Counted from the first letter of the stretch, positions 21,111 through 33,668 are shown. The stretch is DNA of 64,000 nt from Verpa conica (GCA_033030425.1 JAUFSD010000015.1:930001-994000); one strand, 5' to 3'. Numbers and translations are program-made. The notes: a model not told the origin generated them from the sequence alone.

Positions 21111-21926
21111 CCACGCAAGCAATGTCATCGAGCCATGGCAAAGATCGCCGCAGCCGCTGCTAGGATGGACAACAAAGGAAATACCCAGATGGTGTTCGAT
21201 AACACGGGCACATCTGAGGAGGATTTTTGGAAGGGCGCCTAGACCCCCCAGGTCTAGATTTGCCCCAAATTGCAATACTTTCACTGGGAGAAAAATCCAA
21301 AGACAGTTCTAAAAGAGAAAGACCGGAGGAGGAGAAATCCACTCCGAAAGAAAAACAAGCAACGGAGCCAGTACACAGAGCGTGTTCTATTGCCACCTTT
21401 GATTCTTGTTTTGCTAATTGTATAAAACGCTGTAAAGTATTATTGAACACCGGAGCTACAGGCCCGGTTTTGAGTTTGCGTTTTGTTTCTTGATATAATG
21501 TCCCAAAGGTGGAAAGAGACGTCCCCGCCCGAATGATGGGATTTGATGGAAAAATGGCATCAGGCGCGGGACAAGCCTTTACATTACCTATACTAATGAT
21601 AGAAGGCATGCACCAATCCGAAATATCGTTCAAGATTGCAGATACCCTGGCAGACTTTGATGCAATTTTACCAGCCTGGTGGATACAGCAGCATAACCCA
21701 GTGCTTCACTCTAACGGAAGACTTGAGTTCCGTGGTAAGAATTGTCTCCATACTTGTACCGCTAGTAAGCCGGTGATAGTCTAAGACGAGAGTGTGGCAG
21801 AGAATTCCGAAGCCCAATCAATTGGAGCAGTTAGCCGTGAGTTAACCGAAAGGGAACAGCTGGAAGGCCTAATACCTAAGGAATACCATGAGCTACTTGA
21901 CGCGTTTTATCCGTCAACTAGTTAAA
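21111..21926 (+). pseudogene. Ty3/gypsy gag-end and protease fragment
   Basis: The sequence starts right after LTR A4 and reads, with internal stops and a frame change, through a charged gag tail (RERPEEEKSTPKEKQ). It then reaches a retropepsin-like core with VLLNTGATGPVLS, a following MMGFDGKMASGAGQAF region and WIQQHNPVLHSNGRLEF, and the linker IPKEYHELLDAF that precedes reverse transcriptase in this family. The catalytic Asp-Thr-Gly is Asn-Thr-Gly here, so the protease motif is lost. No reverse transcriptase follows; the element is cut off at about 21926. Confidence 0.8.
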
Positions 21927-22279
21927 CATAATTGATAATTGGACCACTTGAGTGGCTTGAATGACTTGAAATTGTTTCTAATTACTTAGCTTTATTCTGT
22001 GTACATTAGCAAAAGTTTAATTTTATCTCTGAGGCTTTTGGGGAGTCCCTGAGATTGCTGGGACCGCTGAACCACTACTAGGTCTTGAGATCCTACTTGG
22101 TATCCTAGGGACTTAGATAGTTGTCCTATGGTTATCCCACAGTTGTTTTAGAGACTAGGCAGCTATAAGTCCTGGGACATTTTTGGGTTGTTTAGGGACT
22201 GCGCAGGAGAGTCTCAATACTTTCTTTCATGTCTCCTTTGTCAAGGCTTTTGCAATTGAAATTATTGCGCCAATGTATT
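21927..22279. other. Unassigned sequence between protease fragment and LTR A6
   Basis: This is moderately AT-rich sequence with repeated GGGACTT/GAGACT-like words and no open frame of note. It may be remnant repeat sequence. Confidence 0.4.
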
Positions 22280-23436
22280 TGTAAAACTGGCCTATACAAT
22301 TGTCCAGGCTATGTCCCGTCAAGCTTAGAGTTCAGTTCGAAGGTATAAGATACCAACTACCAAGGTCTCCTCAGTCGACGGTAGTAGTTGTTCCCATAAA
22401 TCGCACAAGAGAGTTACGAACTACGATATCGTCAAGGCTCACTAGAGTTGGTTGAATAAAGCGGAAAGTTGTCCAGTTGAAGCTTCGAAAGTCACAAGCG
22501 AAATATTTGTAGCAGAGTTATAGAGTAAAGGTAGTTCGAGAGGTTCAAGTATATTGATAAGACTCGTTCTTCCCGTTGATGTTCTGGTGAAGAGACAAAT
22601 CTGCCGACTATTTTATATACCGCGGTTTGGGCTCACGGATTTATTCTAAATCCTAATACAAACGCCTGGGAACCCCTGAAGACCCTGAAAACCTGCCAAG
22701 CAATCACGCCATACAATACAAATTTTACAACTCAGTAACAACGCCAATACAATTACACTCACCCCCATACTTATACAAATCCCAACCAGTCCAAGCACTT
22801 TGTCCCGGCCCTATCGTCTATTCTAGTCAAGCCCGAAGGTGTACTAGAGTAATGCAATCATGTAAAGCTGTTAGTGAACCAATCTGTACTCTGCGGACGG
22901 GCCGATAAGTGTACTAACCACCGTATCTGTTCCGTTCTTGCATGTTCCCTCGTGGCAGAGAGTCACCAAAGCCCTTTGGTACTAATCAGCAAGCAGTACT
23001 GGGAAGCGGGGCCTTCCTTCATACCGTTAGTTTGTCAAGAAACATGCCCCGACTGGCGGAGGGCACAACTCTGTCAGTTCTTATCCGATTTCCTCGATTC
23101 TTTCACCAGTCAGCTCCAAATCATGCCCTCTCATATACCCTCCGGATTTGGTTCGGACGGACGAATTTTCCTGACGCTCCAGGGGTTATTTTTGGGGTCC
23201 AAAGCTTGTGTTTTTACTATGCGTTTACAGCAACTCTGAAGGGCCCCCCCAGCACCCGGTGGGTGGCACAGTGGGGCGCCCTGCAGAAGATAGCCGCCAG
23301 CAATAATATTCACACGTGCTTCTCCCCAAACCCCTGTTACATTTTAAGAGACAGACAAGGGATCAAGTTACCTAGATAGTCAAACAAGTGGTCTTCATGG
23401 TTCCCAGAATACTCCTCTTATCAGGTGCCTACAACA
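22280..23436 (-). mobile_element. Family A LTR (copy A6)
   Basis: This complete antisense copy, 1157 bp, runs from TGTAAAACTGG to GCCTACAACA. The flanks GTATT and TGCTG differ, so target duplications are not preserved. It abuts element E at 23437. Confidence 0.88.
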
Positions 23437-23655
23437 TGCTGCCTGCTGCTGCTGTTGTGCTGAAGGGGCAGCTCAAGGTCCAGTCGACGCGTCGGATCAA
23501 GGGTGTTTGTACCTAGATGGTTAGGTTGTTTGCTTGGTGGCCCAGGGGCTGCTGAAGGCTTGCTGGGGGTCCTGGGGATCCTGCTGCAGCTGTTGCGCTG
23601 GAGGTCCTCTAGGTGTCACATTGACGCGTTGGACAGGAAGTGTTCGTACCGGTAC
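23437..23655 (-). repeat. Element E, second copy (CTG/CAG-rich)
   Basis: This is the reverse-complement relative of 4444-4622 joined to 15742-15789. In the minus direction it is CAG-rich, with potential Gln/Pro coding. It continues on the far side of LTR B4, from 24257 on. Its family is unknown. Confidence 0.55.
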
Positions 23656-24256
23656 TGTAACCGCCCCTGCTATGTTACTTTGTTTGTTTTGTTTTACTTG
23701 TTTTGCATGCGGTTATGGCACTAACCACCTTGGGATTTCTATATTGTTTCTTTGGATCTGTTTTACTATGTTTGGAAACCCTACCGGAAGCGGAGCAATT
23801 GTTGTACCGGGGTGGTACTGGACCGGGATGATTAGTATTTTTTTAGTGTTTTGATCCTAGCATGGATCGGAGATTAGGGTACCGGGATCGGAGGAACATG
23901 ACAGAAATGGAGGAATGGTTGTGCCGGGTTATTTTTGATTACTGTTTATTTGTTTTTGGACCGGAGCATGGAATGCCCCGGCTAGTTTATGTATGTTTTT
24001 GTTTTAGTATAAAACCTGCCGTGTCTAGCTAGTTTTGGATCAGCAGGATTCAGCTACCTAAGTTAGTTATCAATATATGTAATTGACCGGCTATCTTTAA
24101 TTCATATCAGTATATTAGCCTACCAAGTTTAGTCTAGTTAGTCAATCTCTTTGAGATAGCTACTAGGCTTAGCCTGAAACCTCCCCCTACCGCAATTCAT
24201 CCACTAGATTAGTGCGGAGCAGTGCTTGCACTAAACTAGTGTGTGATTGTGTTACA
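23656..24256 (+). mobile_element. Family B LTR (copy B4)
   Basis: This complete 601-bp LTR runs from TGTAACCGCCCC to GTGTGATTGTGTTACA. The flanking pentamers GGTAC and AGTAC match at four of five positions, consistent with an old target duplication within element E. Confidence 0.9.
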
Positions 24257-24547
24257 AGTACAGCCGCTGGGGGGGGCTACTGCTGGCGGTGCTATAAGGC
24301 ACTGTTCTCAATAGTTAGCATAGGTTCATAGAGTGGTAGTGAGTGGGTGAGGGGTGCTGGGAGGGTTTCAAGGGGGGCAACGTATGGGCAGCGTAACCAC
24401 AGGATACAACTAACTCGATGGCAAGGTAACTATCTGTTACAAGCAAAATACCAAAGGTTTGTGAAGTAAGAAGTGGGTTCAGCGATCGCGAAGCGATGTG
24501 GCAGCAGAGAGGCAGCGAAGAAAGAAGTTTGTATTGAATCTAACTGA
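24257..24547. other. Element E continuation, no gene seen
   Basis: This is G-rich sequence after LTR B4 that continues element E at its start. No open frame is supported. It ends at the GA-repeat tail of the LINE copy. Confidence 0.4.
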
Positions 24548-25231
24548 AGAGAGAGAGAGAGAGAGAGAGAGATTTTATTTCCCATCTAGGCCCGAGGCCC
24601 ATTAGGTAAGCCATATAGATGGCGCGCACTGGAGATAAATACAAACAATAAGAAGCGACAAGAGAACTACTTGACTAGATTGAAACGTGTAAGGAAAAAC
24701 TTGCGAGAGAAAAACACCTTATAACCGAAGAAGTGTTACAGACTAGCCATGGTCGTAAAGAAAAAAAAAAGGTCTGAAGAAAAAGAAACACTCTAGTCTG
24801 TCATGACTACTTTGACTTCCTTACCTTTCTTGATGGATAACTTGGCTCGCGTAGGGCAAGCTGGATTGTTGGCTTTATGTCCTGGGGTCTGCGGACAGTT
24901 GACACACTTGATGGGTAAATGAGTGCACTTAACGCCTCCTTTACAGGAGTGGCACTTGTGTTCGGAGGAATGGTGGGGACTGGCACACACTGCGTAGCAA
25001 GCTTCACTTTTGCAGCGCAGGTGATTGTGGCCGTAGCGTTGACAGTTTTAACACTGTGTAGACGGGATGATTGGGATAAAGGGCTCAAGGCGGCACATCT
25101 TGTTCAAGATGACTAGGTACCTGCACCTGAGGTCTTCGATGGTGACTCTTCCTGGGAAGGCGAGGATCATGGAGGAGTAATTCTTATTGGTCCAGTCTCT
25201 ACTGAGCCATCTGGGAATTTGCGCTAACTGC

Positions 25232-25839
25232 TGTTATTTTTTCAAGATTCTCAGTCTGTCTTTCCTTGATTGTATAACATTTCATCTTCATTTGCTACAT
25301 TTCATTACGACAACAGTTTTGATTGTTTTCTCGATACATTTATTACATTTTACATAACTACTAATGTTTATCGAAAGGTCGCATACCTTATTACTCACAT
25401 GGTATTGCGCCATTTGTTATGAGTCATATTTTGTTGCGCTCATTTATGTTTACTCAACACACCATCTCGCTTACAAGCATTGTATTACTCATTTCTTTTG
25501 GTTACCTTTACTTTGTTACGGTTTTCAGGGTCAAACGGCGTTCCCACCTCGGTTTTTATATAGTTATCTCGGTTGGAGGATAAAGGACTTTTTTGTATAA
25601 ATAGCGGGCCATTCTCCCTCTTTCTGGGACAGTAATTCTCTAGACATAGACACCAATCTACTACGCTATCTTGTTTGGTACTACATGATCAGAATCCTCG
25701 CCTGCCTGTTCTTTATAGTAATAGTTTATTCTGTTGCTACTACCAATTCACTGGCTTTACGCTTCTTTCTGTGCATCGTACCTGTAGAGTTATACTATTA
25801 GGACTTGCGTCCTAAGCTGTTACTCCGCTATTCTTCACA
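25232..25839 (+). mobile_element. Family C LTR (copy C2)
   Basis: This LTR starts TGTTATTTTTTC, ends GCTATTCTTCACA, and has TATAAATAG at 25596-25604. It is the reverse orientation of C1. The flanks ACTGC and ATTCT do not match, and comparison with LINE copy 2 shows about 180 bp of target missing, so insertion was followed by, or involved, a deletion. Confidence 0.88.
25596..25604 (+). promoter_or_regulatory. TATA box of family C LTR
   Basis: TATAAATAG, about 365 bp into the LTR, indicates the sense direction of family C. Confidence 0.55.
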
Positions 25840-26985
25840 ATTCTCTCCTGGTTGGTTTGGGCCGCCAGAGAAGACCAGGTTTGACTTGCTGGTGTATTGG
25901 ACCATAAGGAAGGAAACTCCCGTTCCCTTGAGGGTGTTGTTGACTTTGGCCAAAATGGAGTCTTCAGAAACTCCTTCTGGCGCTGGTTCAGAGAGTTCTA
26001 TCACAAACTCTCTGTTGATTTTTGTGTACTGGGGTTTAAAAAGGGGTTCAACCTTCTTCTTCTTGGCCGGAGGGGAGGGGGCCTTGGGCGCTGGCTGGGC
26101 TGGCTTTCTCGCTGCCTCAGCATAGCTGGCTTTGGCTTGTTTTTGAGGTTTTGGGGCCTTTGGCTGTTGGGGTTGTGGCTGTGGCGCTGGTGGGGAGGGT
26201 TGTTGTGGACGGGTGTTAGTCTGTAAGCGAGCCACCGTCGCTTTGAGGTAGACTACCTTGTCTGTCAGAGTATGGATGGATTTGAGGAGGGGAGAGATAG
26301 TGTTATGGATCAGCCAAGTGGTGTAGTTGACTATCCCGCTCTTAGATTTGATAGAGGGGGGGAGGTACGAGACCTTAGGGTCGTAGGGGGCCAGGAAGTC
26401 TGGCTGGTCCAGAGACATCTCGGTGTCCTGGGTTTGGGGAGTGGGATCTTTAAGGGGGGTATCCACCTCAAAACTCTCTGCCAAAGTGGAGAAACGGTTA
26501 CCGCTAGCGGTAGAGTCGACTCTAGGTCGTTTTGAAGGGGATGCGGATCTGGAGGAGGAGGCCGCTGTGCCAAAGGGGAGGAAGGTTTGGGTGAGCGGGG
26601 TAAACGAGGGGGTGGATCCAGGAGTGGCGGCCATGACTTTCTCAGTCTGCCTCCGCTGGATTTCCGCTTTGATGTCGGCGGTTTTTCGTTGAAAGTATTC
26701 CCAGTTACTGTCTGGGTGATTCTGAAGGAAGGCTCCCTTTCTCAAGGTTGCTCATCCATATATCAGAGCTTTAACCGAATCGTCGTCGTGTTCGCTTAGG
26801 GGTTTGTTGGCAAAGGGGTCGACATAGTCGAGGTAGGAACCGGAGAAGGTCATTTCTGAAGGTACGCAAGGCTTCAGAAAGAAATAAAGTGTATAGATCG
26901 AGAGACACTTATCAAAAGGAACTTGCCCGAAGGTTTACGCCCGTGAAAGAGGAAAAGGTTGTGGTATAGACACGCTCCCTAGGAA

Positions 26986-29376
26986 GAGAGAGAGAGAGAT
27001 TTTATTTCCCATCTAGGCCCGAAGCCCATTAGGTAAGCCATATAGATGGCGCACACTGGAGATAAATACAAAAAAATAAGAAGCGACAAGAAAACTACTT
27101 GACTAGATCAAAACGTGTAAGGAAAAACTACGAGAGAAAAATACCTTATAACCAAGAAATGTTACAGACTAACCGTAATCGTAAGAGATAAAAGTTCTGA
27201 AGAAAAAGAAACTCCCTAGTCCGTCATGACTACTTTGACTTCCTTACCTTTCTTGACAGAAAACTTGGCTCGCGTAGGGCAAGCTGGATCGTTGGCCTTA
27301 TGTCCTGGGTTCTGCGGACAGTTGGCACATTTGATGGGTAAATGAGTGCACTTGACGCCTCCTTTACAGGAGTGGCACTTGTGTTTGGAGGAGTGGTGAG
27401 AACCGGCGCACACTGCGCAGCAAGCTTTGCTTTTGCAGCGCAGGTGGTGGTGGCCGTATCGCTGACAGTTTTGACACTGAGTGGATGGGGTAATGGGGAT
27501 GAATGTTTCAAGGTGGCACATCTTATTCAGAATGATCAGGTACCGGCGCCCGAGGTCTTCGATGGTGACTCTTCCTGGAAAGGCGAGGATCATGGAGGAG
27601 TGATTTTTGTTGGTCCGGTCTCTACTGAGCCATCTGGGAATCTGTGCTAACTGCATATTTGGGAGGTTGAGCTCGACGTGGGCGGCTATCTCTTCGCCCG
27701 CTCTGACTCCTTCTCCAACAGATGTGGGGACTTCGTGAAGAATAAACTTAGACCAACGGCTGTTGGCTTTGGCTGAGGTGGGGAAGAGGCCGAGGGCAGA
27801 CAGGGCCGCACAAATGCTATCTGAGTACGGTGCCGCACTTTCTCCTGGCTGGTTGGGGCCGCCTGAAAAGACCAGGTTTGACTTGCTGGTATATCGGGCC
27901 ATGAGGAAGGAGACTCCCGTCCCCTTCAGGGTGCTGTTGATGTTGGCCAAGATGGAGTCTTCAGTGACTCTATCTGGCGCTGGTTCGGAGAGTTCAACCA
28001 CAAACTCTCTATTAATCTTCGTGTATTGTGGTTTGAAGAGGGGTTCGACCTTCTTCTTTTTGGCTGAAGGGGAGGGGGCCTTAGGTGCTGGCTGGGCTGG
28101 TTTCTTTGCTGCCTCAGCGTAGCTGGCCTTTGTTTGTTTATGAGGTTTGGGAGCCGTCGGTTTTGGGGCCTTTGGCTGTTGTGGTTGTGGCTGTGGTGCT
28201 GGTAGAGAGGGTTGTTGTAGACGGGTGTTGGTCTGTAAGCGAGCCACGGTCGCTTTAAGGTAGACCACCTCGTCTGTCAAGGTGTCGATAGATTTGAGGA
28301 GGGGGGAGATGGCGTTGTGGATCAGCCAGGTGGTGTAATTGACTGTTCTGCTCTTGGACTCGATGGAGGGGGGAAGGTAGGAAACTTTGGGATCGTACGG
28401 GCCAGGAAGTCTGGCTGGTCCAGAGACATTTCGGTGTCCTGGATTTGGGGGGTGGGATCTTTGAGGGGGGTCTCTACCTCAAAACTCTCTGCCAAAGCGG
28501 AGAAACGGCTACCACTGGCAGTAGAGTCGACTCTAGGTCGTTTTGAAGGGGAGGCAGATCTGGAAGAGGAGAAGGCTGCAGTGCCAAAGGGAAGGACACT
28601 TTGAGTGAGCGGGGTAAACGAGGGGGTGGATCCAGGAGTGGCGGCTATGACTTTCTCAGTCTGCCTCTGCTGGATTTCTGTTCGGATTTCCGCCGTCTTT
28701 TGCTGGAAATAGGCCCAGTTGTTATTAGCCGTCTGGTAGCCTGACTTGGTATGCTGCTGTTGCGTAGTTCTTCTTCTCGCTTTGAGCAGTATTTCCAGAT
28801 GAGAATCGTCGTATTCGCTTAGGGGTTTGTCGGCAAAGGGGTCGACTTAGTCGACGTAGGGGCCGGAGAAGGACATTTCTGAAGGTACGCAAGGCTTCAG
28901 AAAGAGATAAAGTATATAGATCGAAAGACTCTTATCAAAAGGAGCTTGCCCGAAGGTTTGCGCCCGTGAAAGAGGAAAAGGTCGTGGTATAGACACGCTC
29001 CCTAGGAAGAGACGTTGCGTAAAGAAAAGAGAAAGAAAACTATTACAGAGAGGGAGCAACGCTCCCTATTTATACAAAGAAAATTCACTCTTCAACAATG
29101 CCTTTGTTCTCAACTTCCGACACCTGTTACCCTATCTTTCTCCTTGTATGAGTCACAACAAGACTCACCCCAACGACCCCGATCACTCCGTCAAAGGAGG
29201 GGGGGTTGCAGGCGCGTTAATGTGGTACGGCCGGGTAACACCAGCATCTCTCCAGGAGACTGGGGGGGACGGTCCCTTGCCCGAGTGCTGAGGGGTCGGC
29301 AGTGCTCTCAAGGAGAGCGGGGTGAACTTTCTCTGCCTGGGCGACAAAAATCTCCCGGAGAGTTTTTTTTTTTTGC
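26986..29376 (-). mobile_element. ORF1-only LINE, copy 2
   Basis: This is a second copy in the same orientation as copy 1 and directly upstream of it. It has the same GA-repeat 3' end (26986-26998), the same 3' untranslated stretch with GCCATATAGATGGCGC, and a longer 5' region than copy 1. That 5' region runs past GAAGAGACGTTGCG to roughly 29376, where family B LTR sequence begins. The 5' boundary is approximate. Confidence 0.72.
27216..28876 (-). pseudogene. LINE ORF1 protein, copy 2, largely preserved
   Basis: The Met is at 28876 (Met-Ser-Phe-Ser-Gly), with a stop at about codon 10 and a frameshift near 28390. The rest (28280-27216, 354 aa) is open. It contains a coiled/Pro-Gln-rich stretch (KAPKPTAPKPHKQT), a basic patch (SAKKKKVEPLF), an RNA-recognition-like middle with WSKFILHEVPTSVGEGV and AQIPRWLSRD, and C-terminal zinc knuckles starting with CQNCQRYGHHHLRC (CX2CX4HX4C) and two further Cys/His clusters. 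This layout is that of ORF1 of Tad1-type fungal non-LTR retrotransposons, which coat the element RNA. No ORF2 is present downstream. Confidence 0.8.
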
Positions 29377-29377
29377 T

Positions 29378-29926
29378 GATGTACTAGTATAGTAATTGTG
29401 GGAGGGTGAAGTTTCAGGCTAAGCCTAGTATCTATTTCAAAGAGATTGACTAACTAGACTAAACTAGGAAGGCTGGTAGACTGATATGGACTAAAGGTAG
29501 CCGGTCAATTGGATATATTGATAACTAACTTAGGTAGCTGAATCCTGCCAATCCAAAACTAGCTAGTCATGGCAGGTTTTATACTCAAACAAAAACATAC
29601 ATAAACTAGCCGGGGGAATACATGCTCCGGTCCAATAACAAATAAACAGTAATCAAAATAATTCGGCACAACCATTTCTCCATTCCTGTCATGTTTCTCC
29701 AATTGCGGTATTCAATCTCCAATCCATGCTAGGATCAAACACTAAAAAAATACTAATCATTCCGATCCGGTACCACCCCGGTACAATAATTGCTCTGCTT
29801 CCGGCGGGGTTACCAAACATAGTAAAAACAGATCCAAAGAAACAAAAAAATTCTCAAGGTGGTTAGTGCCATAACCACATTCAAAACAAGAAAAAGAAAA
29901 ACAAGTAATACAGCAGAGGTGGTTAC
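29378..29926 (-). mobile_element. Family B LTR (copy B5, truncated)
   Basis: This antisense family B LTR ends GGTGGTTACA at 29926 and is truncated at the LINE side near 29378. It is more diverged than the other copies. It is the last recognisable transposon sequence before the gene-rich part of the window. Confidence 0.82.
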
Positions 29927-30719
29927 AGCTGCTATAGAATTTCTTGACGTCTCCTGATGCCTTTAGGGATGACTATGGAAGCCTCTGGAGCTCTCCTGAG
30001 AGCTCTGACAGCTAGCTGAGCATCTCTGAGACTTATCCTGTCTTTTGATTGTCAAATTCCGCCAAGGGTATCCTGTGAATCTGAGGCATCAGAGGCGTCA
30101 GAGAAAAACCTTCAAGTATGTTGATATTACTTGACAGTATCCGGAAGTGCTGCAACTTTGGCGCTAGCATAGTAAAGGTTCCCCCATAAAAATCACTTGA
30201 CAAAAAAAAATTACCTACTTAGTTACCAACACTGTACCTAATTAAGTAACTATATCCCAACAGATTGCTTTCTTTCAAATTCGAGTGATATGGCATGATT
30301 CACGCCTCAACTATCTTGCTTTATATAATAAATATTTTCATTAAAATAAGATTACTGAAGTACTAGATGCTTCCTTCTTTACTTTCTATCTCCCTACTTG
30401 CTGTACGCTCCATAGTGATCTTGACCTTTTAGTTACACACTTAAAGAAGTTAAAGATAATGATTTCAAGTGGGCGATCTTCAGCCTACTGATTTATCTAT
30501 TTCTGCCAAAGGAATCTACTACTGTAATACTCAAATTCACAAAGACAAACAATATGATGTATTTTATCATTGCTTGGTTTAAAACCTACTACACCTTTGA
30601 ACATCGGAATTTCACGACATTTATTTTTCCGTACTTCGAAGCGTTATCATTTCCCATCTCTGACGGTTTCGGATCAGTGTATAATGTCACTTTGTGATAA
30701 TTCCTAACATCCGGTCCAT
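29927..30719. other. Intergenic, boundary of the transposon block
   Basis: This is AT-rich sequence with short repeated words (CATCTCTGAG, GCATCAGAGG). No gene or repeat family could be assigned. It forms the 3' flank of the thiolase gene. Confidence 0.5.
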
Positions 30720-32245
<1,526 letters not shown>

Positions 32246-32988
32246 AGTAGTGGGGGTTTAAGTGAATATGTGATGAAATATGCTATTATTTACCTGCTTC
32301 TTGATGTATTAATAGCTTTCTAGGTAGATATTTATCAACTACATAATCTTGGGGGAAATGACTGTACCTCAGAAGTAGCAAGAAGCTCAAATGTGTTTTA
32401 AAAAACTAGTAGACTCTAACAAGAATCATTCTAGGGAAAAAAGAGTCGCTCCTGAGGGGCCTATTAAAGAACTCCGCATATTCGGCCGGAGCTGTGGAAT
32501 TGTATTCAACGCACGTGTCAATCAACAGGAACCGGGAGCCCCCGCGTCTAAGCGGTGTCGTCCATGCGATTTCAAGCACTAGAGTCGCGGTCCTCGACGC
32601 CCGAGGCTACCCAATCCGTAGTTATAACATGTACCTACCCCAGTCGAAGAGTAGAAAAAGCAATTATCTAAAGAAACAAAACTAGCATCATCTGACACGT
32701 TATATGGCGATATGATTGGAGTCTGATACGATCACCGTTGGCTTCAACGTTTAAAACTGCCGCGGCTACTGCAGCCAAATATACTCTTGCTTGGCACTAA
32801 TGATGACAAAGGTTATAGCTCCCCAACCCGCACCGCTGGTTTAGCCTGGTCAGCTTTCTGACTTTCCCCTCCATCACCCCAACCTCCACTGCTAGCTATC
32901 TATCAGTTTGTCGAAACATCCATCCTTCTGACGGATATCTCTCCAGGAATAACTTTGATTTGGGCTATTCTGGTATCTGTCTTGGGCC
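32246..32988. promoter_or_regulatory. Divergent promoter region, thiolase and E2 genes
   Basis: This 743-bp intergenic region lies between two divergently transcribed housekeeping genes. Apart from a GC-rich block (about 32430-32600) nothing specific is recognised. The promoters of both genes must lie here. Confidence 0.45.
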
Positions 32989-33668
32989 ATGTCCACCTCC
33001 GCTCGTCGTCGTCTCATGAGAGACTTTAAGGTGCGCGCATCTCTCTGTCGGCAAGCTCCTAGACTAGGTGCTGGGCTTGAGTAATATCAGGACTTGGGCT
33101 AATAGACTATATCTAATTCTCCAGCGAATGCAAACTGACCCTCCAGCAGGTGTCAGTGCTTCTCCAATTAGCGATAACGTCATGACATGGTTAGACCCCT
33201 TATCTTGAACTACGGATATGCTGAATTTCTTGTCGTGTAGTAGGCTCACACTTTTTTTACATAGGAATGCTGTGATAATCGGACCGGTGGATACCCCTTT
33301 TGAAGATGGGACATTTAGGCTTGTTATGCACTTCGAAGAGCAATACCCAAATAAACCCCCGGGAGTTAAATTCATCAGCGAGATGTTTCACCCTAATGTC
33401 TACGCCACCGGCGAGCTTTGCTTAGACATTTTGCAAAACAGGTGGAGCCCTACTTACGATGTGGCAGCAATACTAACCAGCATACAAAGGTTAGAAGCTT
33501 CACCTAAATTGTCTATAGTTTATGTAGCTAACTGGTATATACAGCCTCTTAAACGACCCAAATACCTCTAGCCCTGCTAATGTTGAGGCATCAAATCTAT
33601 ACAAGGATAACAAACGAGAATACGTTAAACGTGTCCGTGAGACTGTTGAGAAAAGCTGGGAAGGTTGA
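32989..33668 (+). CDS. RAD6: Ubiquitin-conjugating enzyme E2, Rad6/Ubc2 type
   Basis: Exons are 32989-33030, 33125-33189, 33265-33489 and 33545-33668, giving 151 aa, the size usual for filamentous-fungal Rad6. It transfers ubiquitin to substrates with Rad18 (PCNA, DNA damage tolerance), Bre1 (histone H2B) or Ubr1. The sequence opens [17 protein letters not shown], has [16 protein letters not shown], the [19 protein letters not shown] active site with Cys88, and [18 protein letters not shown]. It ends SWEG without the acidic tail of budding yeast Rad6, as expected for filamentous fungi. The second and fourth splice joins are supported by exact recovery of the conserved WNAVIIGP and SIQSLLNDPN. 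Confidence 0.96.

Larger units (their letters stand above)
24793..26853 (-). pseudogene. LINE ORF1 protein, copy 1, interrupted
   Basis: ORF1 begins with Met-Thr-Phe-Ser at 26853. It has an in-frame stop after about 33 codons, then an open stretch from 26745 with a Pro/Gln-rich central part and the basic motif PAKKKKVEPLFKPQYTK. It is cut by LTR C2 with loss of roughly 180 bp relative to copy 2. It resumes from about 25230 to the stop at 24793 with Cys/His knuckles (for example HKCHSCKGGVKC and CVNCPQTPGH), mostly in frame-shifted pieces. It is a nucleic-acid-binding gag-like protein of a Tad1/I-type non-LTR element. Copy 2 is better preserved. Confidence 0.78.
24548..26985 (-). mobile_element. 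ORF1-only LINE, copy 1
   Basis: The 3' end lies at the low coordinate: a GA/TC dinucleotide tract (24548-24572), then a roughly 220-bp 3' untranslated stretch, then ORF1. The upstream end joins the tail of copy 2 at about 26985. No reverse transcriptase or endonuclease frame follows ORF1 before the tail. A family C LTR sits inside at 25232-25839. Confidence 0.75.

Noticed and set aside
32520..32610. tRNA-Leu-like words (GTCTAAGCGG, GATTTCAAGC)
   Set aside because: No acceptor stem or T-arm with GGTTCGA-type B box could be paired on either strand.
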